From Trichobilharzia regenti (taxonomy: Eukaryota > Platyhelminthes > Trematoda > Strigeidida > Schistosomatidae), in NCBI GenBank assembly GCA_944472135.2, contig OX235264.1, positions 93,444,319 to 93,508,318 of the forward strand: a stretch of DNA of 64,000 nucleotides. Reading direction: 5' to 3'. The position numbers and the translations under genes were made by a program. Below are positions 1-9,952 of the stretch, in pieces (position 1 is the stretch's first letter; each line of letters opens with the position of its first letter). Under the pieces are notes generated by a model. That model searched no databases. It was not told where the DNA came from and saw only the letters and a program-made list of their open reading frames with translations.

Positions 1-960
1 AATCTATCTGTTCAATGTTTACAATATCTAATCAAACCATCTTGTTGTTTTCTTGTGAAGCACACGCAGTCTGGTTAAGGTCACTGTGTGATAAAGAAGC
101 AAGCAATAGCATATACATCCGTATATGGCAAACAAAGAGGCTTTTGTGAATACAAAATAGAGCATAAAATTCATTAAAATAGGCATAGAAGATATAACAT
201 ATCCCGGGATCAGTTGTTAAAATGGTCTCGTTGTATCTTATCCTCTTTCCCATACTTATCTCTACCCTTTAAGTCTGAATTTATTTAAACGTCAGGTGAA
301 GTTCAACCCCCATATACATACACTTATATTTGGTGTACATAATTTAAAACTGTCTCCTCACATCAGACACCAAACAATAAGAACTATCCAATGAAATATA
401 ATCTCCCTTCAATGATTCGTATTTTATTTCATTTCCCTTCTTCTTATTTCTGATGTCTAGTCATCAACTTGTGTCTTGCTCGTCCACAGGCACACACACT
501 GACACAGTCAAAAGGCAACACACAGACATACACACCTAAGATCCGGTTAGCCCATATATAAGTCATCCATTTCTGTATTTGGTTTCAATGCTGTAGCATG
601 TGACCCTAATGCACATGCGACAGGCTAAGTGATAGATAGATAGATAGATAGGTAGCAAGTTAGTTGTCGCAAGATTAAGCTTGTCGTATACACACGTCAT
701 CTGACTAGATGTCTGTCTGATCACAACAGCATATACCTCATGCCTACGTCAAGTCAGGTGTCTACTAGCTTATCGTTATTATGCTATAGTGGTTAAAAGA
801 AGCTAACATAAAAAGAAAGACTAGGGAAGAAATATTTTGTGGTTATGTCAGGCAGGGATAATTATTAGTTGTGAATAAATTTCTCTTTGTCTAAAGTCAA
901 ATTCACAACTTTCAAGTATTGGTTTTGTAGCGAGTTTTATTTGATTGGTTGTGGGTGTTA
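1..960. other. No recognisable gene; AT-rich sequence with GATA microsatellite
   Basis: I see no coding signature or repeat family that I can name here. A short (GATA)n run lies at about 631-651 and a run of nine G at about 961-969. The short open frames have no recognisable motifs and look like chance. Confidence 0.6.
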
Positions 961-965
961 GGGGG

Positions 966-1252
966 GGGGTTCATCATCAGCTGACACTGGTTAGAGAAGC
1001 ATTGGAAAATCAACTGGGAGTACTGCCAGATAGCTGTTTCGTCAGCCTAGTGCCTGGGTCTCCTCGTCAGTACGCATCCACCGCCAAGGTTTGAATCCAA
1101 GACATTCTGGATACAAGGCGAGCTAGCTCGTATACCAATAAGCCACCAGACTGTTAAGGAGTCTCAAAATAGGACGAAACAGCTGTTCAGGACTTCCAGG
1201 TTTTCCAATGGTTGTCTAGCCAATGTCAGCTCACGATGAAATCCCCTAAACA
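966..1252. repeat. Foldback-H repeat copy (palindromic, tRNA-like)
   Basis: The left part (about 970-1150) reads on the minus strand and the right part (about 1155-1250) on the plus strand of the same repeat, so the copy can fold on itself. The minus part holds a tRNA B-box-like stretch and the conserved block ending in CGAAACAGCT. The plus part repeats the GGACGAAACAGCTG block. The same family recurs at 1446-1992, 3045-3250, 5051-5790, 12419-12756, 15190-15910, 27405-27560, 34880-35440, 40745-41300, 43615-43970 and 57068-57425. Confidence 0.7.
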
Positions 1253-1445
1253 AATTCACAACTAGCAGATTCATTCAAAATATATACAGTTCGAAGAGGT
1301 GAGAATTTCATCACAATTTTCTTTGGATACCGAAATTATTCAGATATGATTTAAATATTCCCATAATGACAACTGTAAAACACGATTTCACCAAGCAAAT
1401 ACTTTTTTGATGAAGAGATATAAGCGAAAAATATTGTTTCCAATT

Positions 1446-1992
1446 TTGTCCACGGATTGATATCAGTTAGAGAACTACTAGAAACTAGCCACAGGGAGTA
1501 CTGGATAGCTGTTTCGTAGGCGTAGTTTCAAACTTATCGGCAGTAGGCACCCACCGGATTTCGAATCCAACACATTCTGGTTACAAGGTAAGCTAGTTCG
1601 TATACCATTCAGCCACCGGGACCCAATTCACTGGCACATGAATTCTAACTTCTATCAATTCATGATTTTGGCGTGATCACCGACCATTATAATCGGCAGG
1701 AACTCCATCCGACTGGATGGACCTCACTGGTCACGACTTGTCAGTAGAACTCCAGGAAACATGAATTGGTAGAAGTTAGAATTCAAGGGACCATTGAATT
1801 GGGACCCGGTGGCTGAATGGTACATGAGCTAGCTTACCTTGTAACCAGAATGTGTTGGATTCGAAATCCAGTGGGTGCCTTCTGCCGATGAGTTTCAAAC
1901 TAGGCCTACGAAACATCTGTCCAGTACACTCTGTGGCTAGTTTCCAGTGGTTCTCTAACTGATATTTATCCGTGGTTAAATTCGAAAAACAA
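1446..1992. repeat. Inverted pair of foldback-H arms
   Basis: Arm one (about 1455-1660, minus) and arm two (about 1765-1985, plus) are inverted copies of the tRNA-like repeat separated by roughly 100 bp. Each contains the tRNA-like segment (a GGTGGCTGAATGG-type A box and a GGATTCGAAATCC-type B box) followed by the CTACGAAACA block. The arms look roughly 85-90% alike by eye. Confidence 0.7.
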
Positions 1993-2161
1993 ATCGAATC
2001 CTTACAAATCAACTCTTGAAAATATTGTTTTCAATTAGATCTTCTTCTTCGTCAGGCTTTACTCTAATTTGCTTAGCCTTATATATAAGGCCAAGTAAAA
2101 TCTATAAGAAGTTCTATTTTGACTCATTTGATTAATAATAATGGTCACCAAGTGGATAGAA

Positions 2162-2395
2162 CGCGTCGGTGGCACAGCGGTTAGGACGCTCGCCGACCAT
2201 GCACATGGTTCGAGGTTCGATCCCCGACCGGCGCATTCCTTTACCTCGCTAAGCAAGAAATAATGCTGGTAAAGAGGAAAGGTTAGGCATGGGGCTTGCA
2301 ACCCCATCCTGTAAAAATAAACACTGCCACAGAAACTTCAAGCCACTGGCTTGAAGCCCTATGTTCCACTGGGAACGTGAAGGAAAAAAAAGAAG
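2162..2395 (+). mobile_element. tRNA-derived SINE, tail type 1, with target duplication
   Basis: The 5' head resembles a tRNA gene: an A-box-like GGCACAGCGGTTAGG and a B-box-like GGTTCGATCCCC suited to RNA polymerase III. A conserved body follows (AGAGGAAAGG, then ACCCCATCCTGTAAAAATAA). The 3' end contains GAAGCCCTATGTTCC and an A-rich tail. The copy is flanked by the 12-bp repeat AAGTGGATAGAA (2150-2161 and 2396-2407), the signature of target-primed retroposition. It encodes no protein, so it would need a LINE reverse transcriptase. Its 3' end matches that of the RTE LINE in this window. Confidence 0.85.
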
Positions 2396-2828
2396 AAGTG
2401 GATAGAAGAAGCTTCTTCAAAGTTGTCTATCGCATTCCATAGAATCTTTTGAAACGGAATTCGAACTCACCTCTTAAACACATATCTGAAGCTTTGGAAA
2501 ATTCAAGAGAACAATTTTAGCCTTTGCACACAAAAGGAGTTTGCTCTACCACCTGACTCTTCCTTGGCCTAAGTTAATTCGAATTGAAACCCTCCACCCT
2601 TTCTTATTTTCCATTTCCTTCGTAGTTTTATGATATTTATTTAAACTCTGATTAGTTGTTCACTTCATCACCTTTAGTATTACGTAACTTTTAAGATTTA
2701 ATCTAATTTATTCATTGAATTATCTACATATGCACACATTACTACCTTTGTTATTCTTATCGTCATCTACATAGACCTTATTATCATTATTTTTGTTATC
2801 ATTATAATCGTCGTTATTATTTTTTTTG

Positions 2829-2901
2829 TGCGTCGGTAGCACAGCGGTTAGGACGCTCGCCGACCGTGTACATGGTTCGGGGTTCGACCCCCAGCCGACG
2901 C
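2829..2901 (+). mobile_element. SINE tRNA-like head only
   Basis: A 73-bp tRNA-shaped sequence with intact A- and B-box-like blocks, identical in plan to the SINE heads at 2162, 21769 and 47466 but without any SINE body. It sits directly after a T-rich run. It could be called a tRNA gene, but membership of the SINE family (GCGTCGGTAGCACAGCGG start) makes a truncated or head-only retroposon more likely. Confidence 0.65.
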
Positions 2902-3044
2902 TATTAATGACGCTCAAAACACTTAACATATTATTATTATTTGATCCATGAACTCACTGTCATTGGTTAGATTTTAATACATAAATCTATATAAATTAGA
3001 GTAAAGCCTGAAGAAGATCTAATTGAAAATAGTATTCACGATGT

Positions 3045-3250
3045 GGCACAACCATTAGTCAATGTCACCGGCGAGTATTTGTCCCTTCACCCTACCGACT
3101 GTATCCCACTTGTCATGACTAACCAATCTCGATGGGTGCGTACTGTGAAGAGTCCCAAGCAGTAGGCTGACGAAACAGCTTCCTAGCAGTACTCCCAGTT
3201 GGTTTTCCAACAGTTCTTTAACCGTTGTCAACTCAAGATGAAATTTTGTA
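3045..3250. repeat. Foldback-H repeat copy
   Basis: About 3045-3120 reads as the minus-strand flank of the repeat and about 3125-3245 as the plus-strand hammerhead-like end, with GAGTCCCAAGCAGTAGGCTGAC, then GAAACAGC, then AGTACTCCC. The tRNA-like middle part is missing, so the copy has an internal deletion. Confidence 0.6.
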
Positions 3251-3339
3251 ACCAGTCAAATTCCTGCTAACCAACATTCGCTTGTTTACCTATTATGTCT
3301 TATTCTAAAATACGTACTCTCGGTAAATTCTCATCAGAC

Positions 3340-3890
3340 TTTACATCGTTAAAAAGAACACGAAGTTCAGCAAAGATGGCGATCTTTTCGGTGATTTCAT
3401 TCGCAAAAGCAGCTGTACAATCGTATTTATATAGCATTTAGTTTACATGGATACAATTATTATTTGTTTAATTCCACATAGTAACGAAGGTGATAATAAT
3501 TTTCAACTTGATATGAAAGTTTGAAGGTAGGAATATAGATTACGAGAGGCTTAGAGACAAGATTGCTTAGGATTAGAAAACAGTTACAACGTGCGCAAAA
3601 TTAATTTTTGATAACTGGAGAAATAATTTTCAAGGTGAATAAAAGGTGATAATTATTTTCAACTTGATATGAGTTACAAAATAGAGACAAAAAAATTACA
3701 CAGGGATAGAACGAATTACAGATGTGAACAAAATGAGCATGGAAACAAACTGAAATCAAAATTTTTTTTTCCAACTTGAAATGTAAGTTAGGAGGCATAG
3801 AAACAAAAATTACACAGGATTAGAATATAATTGTAAAATGGTTATTGTGAACGGATCACAAGTGTGATCAGGAGGAGCACTGAAACAAAC
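3340..3890 (-). repeat. PLE 3' untranslated region with diverged tandem repeats
   Basis: Lies directly downstream (minus strand) of the PLE endonuclease at 3891-4695. Related units begin at about 3504, 3660 and 3772, each opening with CAACTTGA(T/A)ATG followed by blocks such as AAATTACACAGG and ATGAGCATGGAAAC. The same blocks recur after the second copy of this PLE at about 41305-41520, which ties them to the element rather than to host DNA. Confidence 0.55.
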
Positions 3891-4695
3891 TTAACTAATT
3901 TTATAACTGAAAAAGTAGGATGAATTGAATGAAGGCAAAAGGGGAGAATTACACACAGAAAAGAAACAACGACAAAAACTGAAGGATAAGGCAACATACC
4001 CAACTAGGTCCATGGTAGTTGTAAAGGCTGGACTAGTTTCTTTTGAACACAGCTCCGGCTTTTCGATGCATATGGCGAGAGCTTTCGCAGTGCAAAGAAG
4101 TCGGAAACGTGTTGCCTTTGGTAGATTTTGATTTACTTTGTAAATGACCCTAAATGATGAGTCAGATGAGATTCTGTAACAGGTATTGATGAGATGTTCA
4201 GTTATTGCGTTTCTGATTGAACCAGTGACTCCTCTTTGTGGCCATGCTGGATGATGTTCGCTAACACGTTTCGGTAAGACCCGCATAGAACGACCTATAT
4301 ACCTAGCTCCGCAAAAGCAGGTGAACTGATATATACACATTGAAGTGGTCATATGCGGAAGTCTGCCCTTCCCGTTGCTCCGAAGTAGTGGGCGGCTAGA
4401 GAATATCACCCTTAGAGTTGCTGCCGGAAAAGTCTTTTTGAGGGAATTGGAGATTCTCCTTTTGAGGATATCTGCTGCTAGGTCTCCTCTGAATTCCAGA
4501 TTCAAATAGAGTATCTTCTTTTGCACTGAAGTGTATTCTTCTCTTTTTCTCCACAAAAAGCGGTGGGTATCCATTTTGAACCAGGATGCTTTTGAGAAAT
4601 AGGAGCTCTTCTTCTAAACAGTCATCGCTACAAATTCTTCTGGTACGTTGAAATGAAATATTAGTCATAGACATTTGAAATAATTTGGTTAACAA
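3891..4695 (-). pseudogene. Penelope-like element, GIY-YIG endonuclease part (frameshifted)
   Basis: PLEs encode a reverse transcriptase joined to a GIY-YIG endonuclease that nicks the target DNA. The frame starting near 4574 reads MCIYQFTCFCGARYIGRS about 95 codons in, a GIY-YIG signature (IYQF...ARYIGRS), then RVSEHHPAW and the conserved C-terminal helix region IYKVNQNLPKATRFRLL. The preceding RT-EN linker (LKSILVQNGYPPLF) lies in another frame at about 4590-4660, so a frameshift near 4560-4580 breaks the protein. A second shift near 4040 destroys the usual CVQKK..Q.L.LPW end. The RT domain is absent, so the copy is 5'-truncated. It resembles schistosome PLEs such as Cercyon, named from memory. 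Confidence 0.8.
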
Positions 4696-4699
4696 AATA

Positions 4700-5036
4700 T
4701 AGAACCAGAGTTCAAGGATATGAATTAGGGGATAACAATCGTGGTGTTCATCATCATAAAAATAACAAAGGATAAATTCATCCAGGTGTTAATATAATCT
4801 AGGCAACGGTGAGTGTATAGGTGGAGTGTGTGTGTATTATTAGGGGTAGAAGGGAAAATAACCACTGTCACATAGCGATTAGATAATATAATAATAGCAG
4901 TAGATTGTGAAATTGAGAACAAAATATATACCTATAGTACAGTATGACATTGATAAAAACAATATTTTGCAGTTATCCAATGTCACCACCGGGATTGAAG
5001 GCTATGTGATGAAGAGGGATTGGACAAACGTTCTCA
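4700..5036. other. No gene seen
   Basis: AT-rich DNA between the PLE relic and the foldback-H copy. A GTGTGTGT run lies near 4827-4835. The 5' part of a longer plus-strand open frame here is non-coding repeat sequence. Confidence 0.5.
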
Positions 5037-5050
5037 GAACATATCGGTTA

Positions 5051-5790
5051 ATTACAGGATTTCATCATGAGTTGACATTGGTCAGAGAAGTATTGGAAAA
5101 CAAACTGGGAGTACTAGACAGCTGTTTTGTGCTAGTTGGCGACTCTTCAGCAGTACGCACCCAATACAGGAGGTTCGAACCCAGCTCGTATACCATTAAG
5201 CCACTGGGACCCGATCCAATGGCCCATGAATTCTAACTTCTGCCAATTCACGGTATAGCTTAACCGCTAGCCAATGTCTTCGGCGAGTATTTGTCCTCAC
5301 ACCCGATCTGCTGCACCCCCTACTGGTCACGACTTCCCTGTACCTAACCAACCAAATCCGTACAAGCTAATACCTGAATATCAATGAGATACTCACTGGC
5401 GACTAGCCCTATTCAGGTAGGTAGTTACTTGGGGTTCTGGTGGGAAGTCGTGACCAGTAGGGGGTGTAGCAGTTCGGGTGTGAGGACAAATACTCGCCGA
5501 AGACATTGGCTAGAGGTTGAGCTATATCGTGAATTGGAAGAAGTAAGAATTCATGTGCTGGCCATTGGGTCGGGTTCCAGTGGCTTTGTGGTCTACAAGC
5601 CAGTTCTTCTTGTAACCAGAAGGTCCTGGGTTCGAACCTACGGGTGTGTGTATACTGACACAGAGTCCCAAGCACTAGGCTGACGAAACAGCTGTCCAGG
5701 ACTCCCAGGTTTTCCACTGGTTCTCTAACTAATATCAGCTCATGATGAATTCCTGTAACCAATCAACCAAATCCCTACAAACCAATACTT
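5051..5790. mobile_element. Full-length foldback-H element with 14-bp flanking repeats
   Basis: A near-complete palindrome: about 5051-5345 on the minus strand and 5410-5790 on the plus strand are inverted copies around a short centre. Each arm has a tRNA-like stretch (the TGGCTTTGTGG and GGGTTCGAACC blocks in the plus arm) and, beyond it, a hammerhead-like block. Outer ends are inverted repeats (ACAGGATTTCATCATGAG / CATGATGAATTCCTGT). The element is flanked by GAACATATCG(G/A)TTA at 5037-5050 and 5791-5804, consistent with target-site duplication. It encodes no protein. I do not know an established name for it. Confidence 0.7.
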
Positions 5791-6059
5791 GAACATATCG
5801 ATTAAGCTGGAAATTTTCTCAGCTGTGCTTAGCACTGAAAAAGGCGAACAAACTTAGGGAATTGAAGTGGACACTTGTAAAGAATTATAAAAGCTGAATA
5901 TTTTTCAATCATTTGCTGCGTATCCGCAAGGTGTGCCAATTCTATGGATATCCTGATTGACTTAACGACTTTTTTTTATCTAACCACGTTGGACGGTACT
6001 ACAGAAGGCGATAGTAGGTTGTCCTAGGTGTTCTACCTACATAACTCTCTACAGAAGGA

Positions 6060-6838
6060 CACTTAAATTTATAAATGCACATTGAAGTGGCCAGATTCGG
6101 TAGGTTATCCTTCATCTACATTGGAATTTTGTTTCGGGTGGCAAATTTTATATACAGTGTTGTAACAAAGAATGTCTCAGCTATTATTTTTCGGTGTTTT
6201 GTGATGCCAGTAGTTCTGCGTACGCACCATTTGCAGGCACTTCTTTCTATCTGTTCTTCACATGGAGAGTTAACCAAATTTTTCTGCATATCCATTCTGA
6301 TCAAAATAAGCTGTTTCCTTTCCTTATTTCATCCTCAAGAGTATCAGTTGAGTCGATTTTTCTGGCAGGAAACATCAGGGTACTGATGAGATTTCGTTTG
6401 TATGCATGAGGAACAGACGATATGAAATGGTTGTACTGACCATCCCATGACTTTTTCCGGAAAATACCAGGCTTAATATTGTCATAGCGCCATCTTGTTA
6501 ACAGGACATCAAGAAATTATAAGGTGTTGTCTTTCCGTTTCATATGGGAACTCACTTTATGGATGAGTCATACTGAACGCTTTCAGAAAGACCTTGGCAT
6601 CGATTTTATTATAATGCAAGATAAAAGTATCAGCCATATATCTACAACAGAACGAGAGTTCACTGGTTACATTATTCAGTGGACGATTCTCTAATTTTAC
6701 CATAAACATTTTGGTTAGAAGACGACCCACAGGGAGCCCATTGCCACGCCTTCATCTTGACGACAGATTTTGTTTTTAAACTGAGACTCCACGTTCATCG
6801 TACAACGGAGTAGCAGTTATCGTAGTATTTGAAGTGGT
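6060..6838 (-). pseudogene. PLE reverse transcriptase, second half (decayed)
   Basis: On the minus strand this reads a decayed PLE RT: CRQDEGVAMGSL (normally RQTDGVAMGSPLG), then RYMADTF at the catalytic position where other copies here read YVDDTF, then KSWDGQYNHFISSVPHAYKR, matching the WxGQYxxF...KR segment of other copies. It ends near the start of the endonuclease domain. Several stops and frameshifts are present, and the catalytic YVDD is changed to YMAD. It is the continuation of 7871-8165; the RTE insertion at 6848-7861 splits the two. Confidence 0.75.
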
Positions 6839-6847
6839 ATACCTAGG

Positions 6848-7861
6848 TGAGGACGGGAGTGAGGGAAGGCTGTCTTTTATCACCGATGATCTTCCTGATT
6901 ACAGTAGATTGGATAATGCGACAGACAACGGCCAATGAGGAAACAGGCACAAAATGGACTCGCACAAAATACTTGGAGGATCTGGACTTTGCCGATGATG
7001 ATATGTCTGATTTCCCACAAACTGGAAGATATGCAAGTGAAAAGCAACATGCTGGCAGAAGAAGCATCAAAGATAGCAAGGACTTCAAGTGAACATAGAT
7101 AAAACAGAGGTGATGAAGATTCCTGGCCTACAGCAACAACAACAACAGACGACAATCAGCCAGCATAAATGGGAGGAACCTGAGAGAAACAACCTCCTTT
7201 ACCTTCCTACCCAACTGGGAAGCATCGTTTCAACTACAGGCCAACGGAACTGACGAGGATATCAAAGCCAGAATCGGAAAAGCAAGACAAGCTTTTATTT
7301 CTCTCAAGTCTGTGTGGAGGTCAACAGCACTCACCATCAAAAACAAGATCCGGATCTTCAACTCCAGTGTGAAGTCAGTCAGTGCTACTCACTATATGGA
7401 TCAGAAACTTGGCCAGCGCGTCATAAAGAGCATCTCAAACAAACTTCAGACCTTCATTAACAGTTGTCTTCGCTCAATACTCAAGATCAGATGGCCGGCC
7501 AGCCTGAAAAGATCAGCAACACGGACCTCTCGCAATGAGCGAAGCAACACAGCAGGAACCGATTGTGAAACAAATAGGCCAGAGGAAATAGAGATGGAAT
7601 GGCTGGCCACACACTGAGAAAACAGACCATCAGGTGACATCACTAGACAAGCCAATGCTCGAGTGGGACCCGAAAGGAAAGCGGCAAGTTGGTCATCAGT
7701 GCAAGGGTGACTTGGAGGAGGTCATGTGAAGAGGAGATGAGAGCATGTGGGCAGACTTGGAGTGGGGTGAAAAAGTTGGCAGAAAACCGAAGGCAATGGA
7801 GACGCGCAGCTGAAGCCCTATGTTCCTCTAGGAATTAAAGGATATAATAATAATAATAATA
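6848..7861 (+). mobile_element. 5'-truncated RTE-type LINE copy with target duplication
   Basis: Carries the end of the RT domain (DWIMRQTTA, then DLDFADDDM, the FADD catalytic motif) and the C-terminal region (IKNKIRIFNSSVKSV, then [17 protein letters not shown]), which matches schistosome RTE/SR2-type polyproteins as I remember them. It ends with GAAGCCCTATGTTCC and a (TAA)n tail at 7844-7863, typical of RTE 3' ends. Frameshifts break the protein. The flanks ATACCTAGG (6839-6847) and ATACCTAAG (7862-7870) are the target duplication. It sits inside a PLE. Confidence 0.85.
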
Positions 7862-7870
7862 ATACCTAAG

Positions 7871-8165
7871 TCCATATCACTAACTATAAGAGAATCGCAG
7901 ATGAAGTCAGCAGAACTTCACTGAAAGAGAAGTAACATCCATAGAGGTCACTGTTTCATCGCTGATTGTCTTATCGCTTACTTTTTTATATCATTTGAAA
8001 AGTTTCCTTCAAGCTACACTTAGCCACATTTAACTGGAATGATTTAATTATGTCTGCCAACCATCTTGATACTTTATGACATGGTGAGTTAAGTTGATCT
8101 AATATTGATCTCATTGAATAGTTATGTTTATGAATTTTAGGTAGCCCATACATTCTAGGTATATT
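7871..8165 (-). pseudogene. PLE reverse transcriptase, first half (decayed)
   Basis: The minus strand reads MYGLPKIHKHNYSMRSILD, then SPCHKVSRWLADIIK, then KCSLKETFQMI, aligning closely with the intact-looking PLE at 63.1 kb (YGLPKIHK...SPCHKLARWLAD...SLKDSYQF). Stops follow, then a decayed copy of the YDVTSLFTNV block. It ends at the RTE insertion and resumes at 6838. Confidence 0.75.
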
Positions 8166-8678
8166 TATTCAGATGACAGTGCGTGATTTGCATATTGCCT
8201 TAAATAGTAATGAAGAAACGAAGCATAGCTGCATTAAACTATATACTGTGTGTTAGGGTGTTACTGATAAGATTTACAAGTAGTACATAAAGAGGCGTTT
8301 ACTGGCAGATATACATCAAATAGCAGGGAGATAGATGGATTTAATGTCAGAGAAAGCAAAAGATACAGCGTCAGGCAGATATATGGGAGATATGAAAGGA
8401 AGACAAAGAAATACAATATGAAGGCCAGCAGTAGCACAACATGGAGGTTCTGTGAAAATGGTGAGCCGAAGATAAGACGAACATAATTTGGCTATATAGA
8501 AATACCTAAGTGGGAAACAACATTACTAAGTCCGTTCTACTTCTAACGACTGGAATCGACTCGATGTGCTGTGAATGCATGAAACCAATCTCCATTCTTG
8601 ACTGGACACTAGTCAGTACCTAGTGTAATGTGTATAGACCTATCTTTGATGAAAATTGTAATATATCAGTCATGTTTG
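8166..8678. other. No recognisable feature
   Basis: Purine-rich, AT-rich sequence (AGATAT and GGAGATA motifs around 8320-8420) with no coding signature or repeat that I can name. Confidence 0.5.
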
Positions 8679-8744
8679 CACTCACTGACTAGTGTCCAGC
8701 CAAAAATATCCAATACAGTCCTACAGGAGGTCAGTGAAGAGCCT

Positions 8745-8935
8745 GAATAGCTCATTGGTGACATCTCTAACTGCAGAACTCAATGGATGACGAGGGTTAG
8801 AATCTCAGAAGGGAGATGAGTTTCTTCAAGGCTGCAGATACACCTAACTGACTGGTGAGTGCCAACTAGCACGAGACCTGCGTCAAGCAAGGCTTTCTGC
8901 CGATCACTTCCAATCATCTAATAAACCAATCTTGA
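8745..8935 (+). repeat. tRNA-like SINE-type block (third family)
   Basis: TAGCTCATTGGTGACATC resembles a tRNA A box and GGGTTAGAATCTC a degraded B box. The downstream conserved tail runs AGTTTCTTCAAGGCTGCAG...GACTGGTGAGTGCCAACTAGCACG. Relatives occur at 10230-10435 (minus), 27790-27990 (minus), 29910-30090 (minus), 30180-30345 (plus) and 53320-53510 (plus). Confidence 0.55.
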
Positions 8936-9923
8936 CAACTAATCTCTGTCCAAAACTTCCTTGAAAAACAACACACAGTCACAAAATCCTCCAAAGACAG
9001 AAAAAACAAACAAAAGACGGCTATTCATCGTATAATCTATATGGTTCTATAAAACAACAACTGTAATGACATCAAACTTTTAAATTTACCTCACTAGTGC
9101 TGTCAGGCAGTCAATTACAGTCAAGAGAACATTCTAAGTACAAAACAAGTACTGATGAAGACAATCACTTGACTAAAATTCAACCGTTAGAAGTACCTTA
9201 GAATCACGTAGACTATTCTCAGCAAGCTGGGATCAAACACTCTCTCCACAACTCCCTCAGACAGTCAATGGTCACAATCGTAGAGCATCACATTATCACT
9301 GTCACCACACAACCACATAAGAGAGGCTCTAAAATTACAGATTACACAGGAATAAACACTAGCAGTAAGGATCAAGTCAACATGTGGTATGCAAATGTCA
9401 GAACAATGATATGCAGTCTTGCGGGAAGACGGATAATAGTTAGTTGTAAATTGTGCTGAAACATCAAAATGAGGTAGAAACATTGTAAGTGAATGGTTGA
9501 GGTGGGATTTCTCAAACAATTATTCCATTACACTACTCATAGAGTGACGTGATGGGTAGTTAGTTGTATACTACTCACATCAATCAGTAGTACTAACTTA
9601 CTAGCTGAACTGAAGTGATACAACCATCGAACAGCTATTCCACTGCTTTGAGGCCGACCTTATCAAAGGTTTGTCCTGTTTGACTTAAATGAGAGAACTG
9701 AAGGAGTTCAAATCACCTGATTTCTGGTTGGCTAACTAGCTATTTGAGCGAACTGGTGACACCGTAAATCAAATTCACAATTAATTTGCAGTTCACACGA
9801 TTTCAGCCGATGAAATCTCACCAGTTTCCTATGGAAACGAATTCAACCAGTGGAATATGGTGTCGTGTATTTATGCCAGCTCTCTTGGTCACCATTTATG
9901 GTGTCATTTGGATCACACATATT

Positions 9924-9952
9924 GTGTCTGTGTGTGTGTGTGTGTGCGCGCG
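9924..9952 (+). repeat. (TG)n / (CG) microsatellite
   Basis: A run of TG dinucleotides passing into GCGCGCG. The inverted partner is the (CA)n run at about 28263-28290. Confidence 0.85.

Larger units (their letters stand above)
2024..3047. repeat. Segment bounded by ~50-bp inverted repeats
   Basis: The stretch at about 2024-2081 reappears as its reverse complement at about 2995-3047, around the shared core GATCTTCTTC / GAAGAAGATC and TTACTCTAATTT / AAATTAGAGTAA. The enclosed DNA carries a full SINE (2162-2395), a SINE head (2829-2901) and otherwise AT-rich sequence with TTA/TTG runs near 2755-2825. No transposase frame is visible, so this could be a small non-autonomous element or a chance arrangement of PLE or foldback ends. 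Confidence 0.45.

Noticed and set aside
631..651. A CRISPR-like or satellite array
   Set aside because: It is a short (GATA)n microsatellite. No direct repeats with spacers are present anywhere in the window.
2829..2901. A tRNA gene
   Set aside because: The sequence is tRNA-shaped with A and B boxes, but the same head starts many SINE copies in the window, so it is more likely a retroposon head than a functional tRNA gene.
3925..4131. A plus-strand gene rich in K and R
   Set aside because: It is antisense to the PLE endonuclease C-terminus and has no independent signature.
9265..9519. A conserved protein, because a similar frame occurs at 28702-28956
   Set aside because: The two frames agree only because they lie in the arms of the long inverted repeat. 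No motif, start context or splice structure supports coding.
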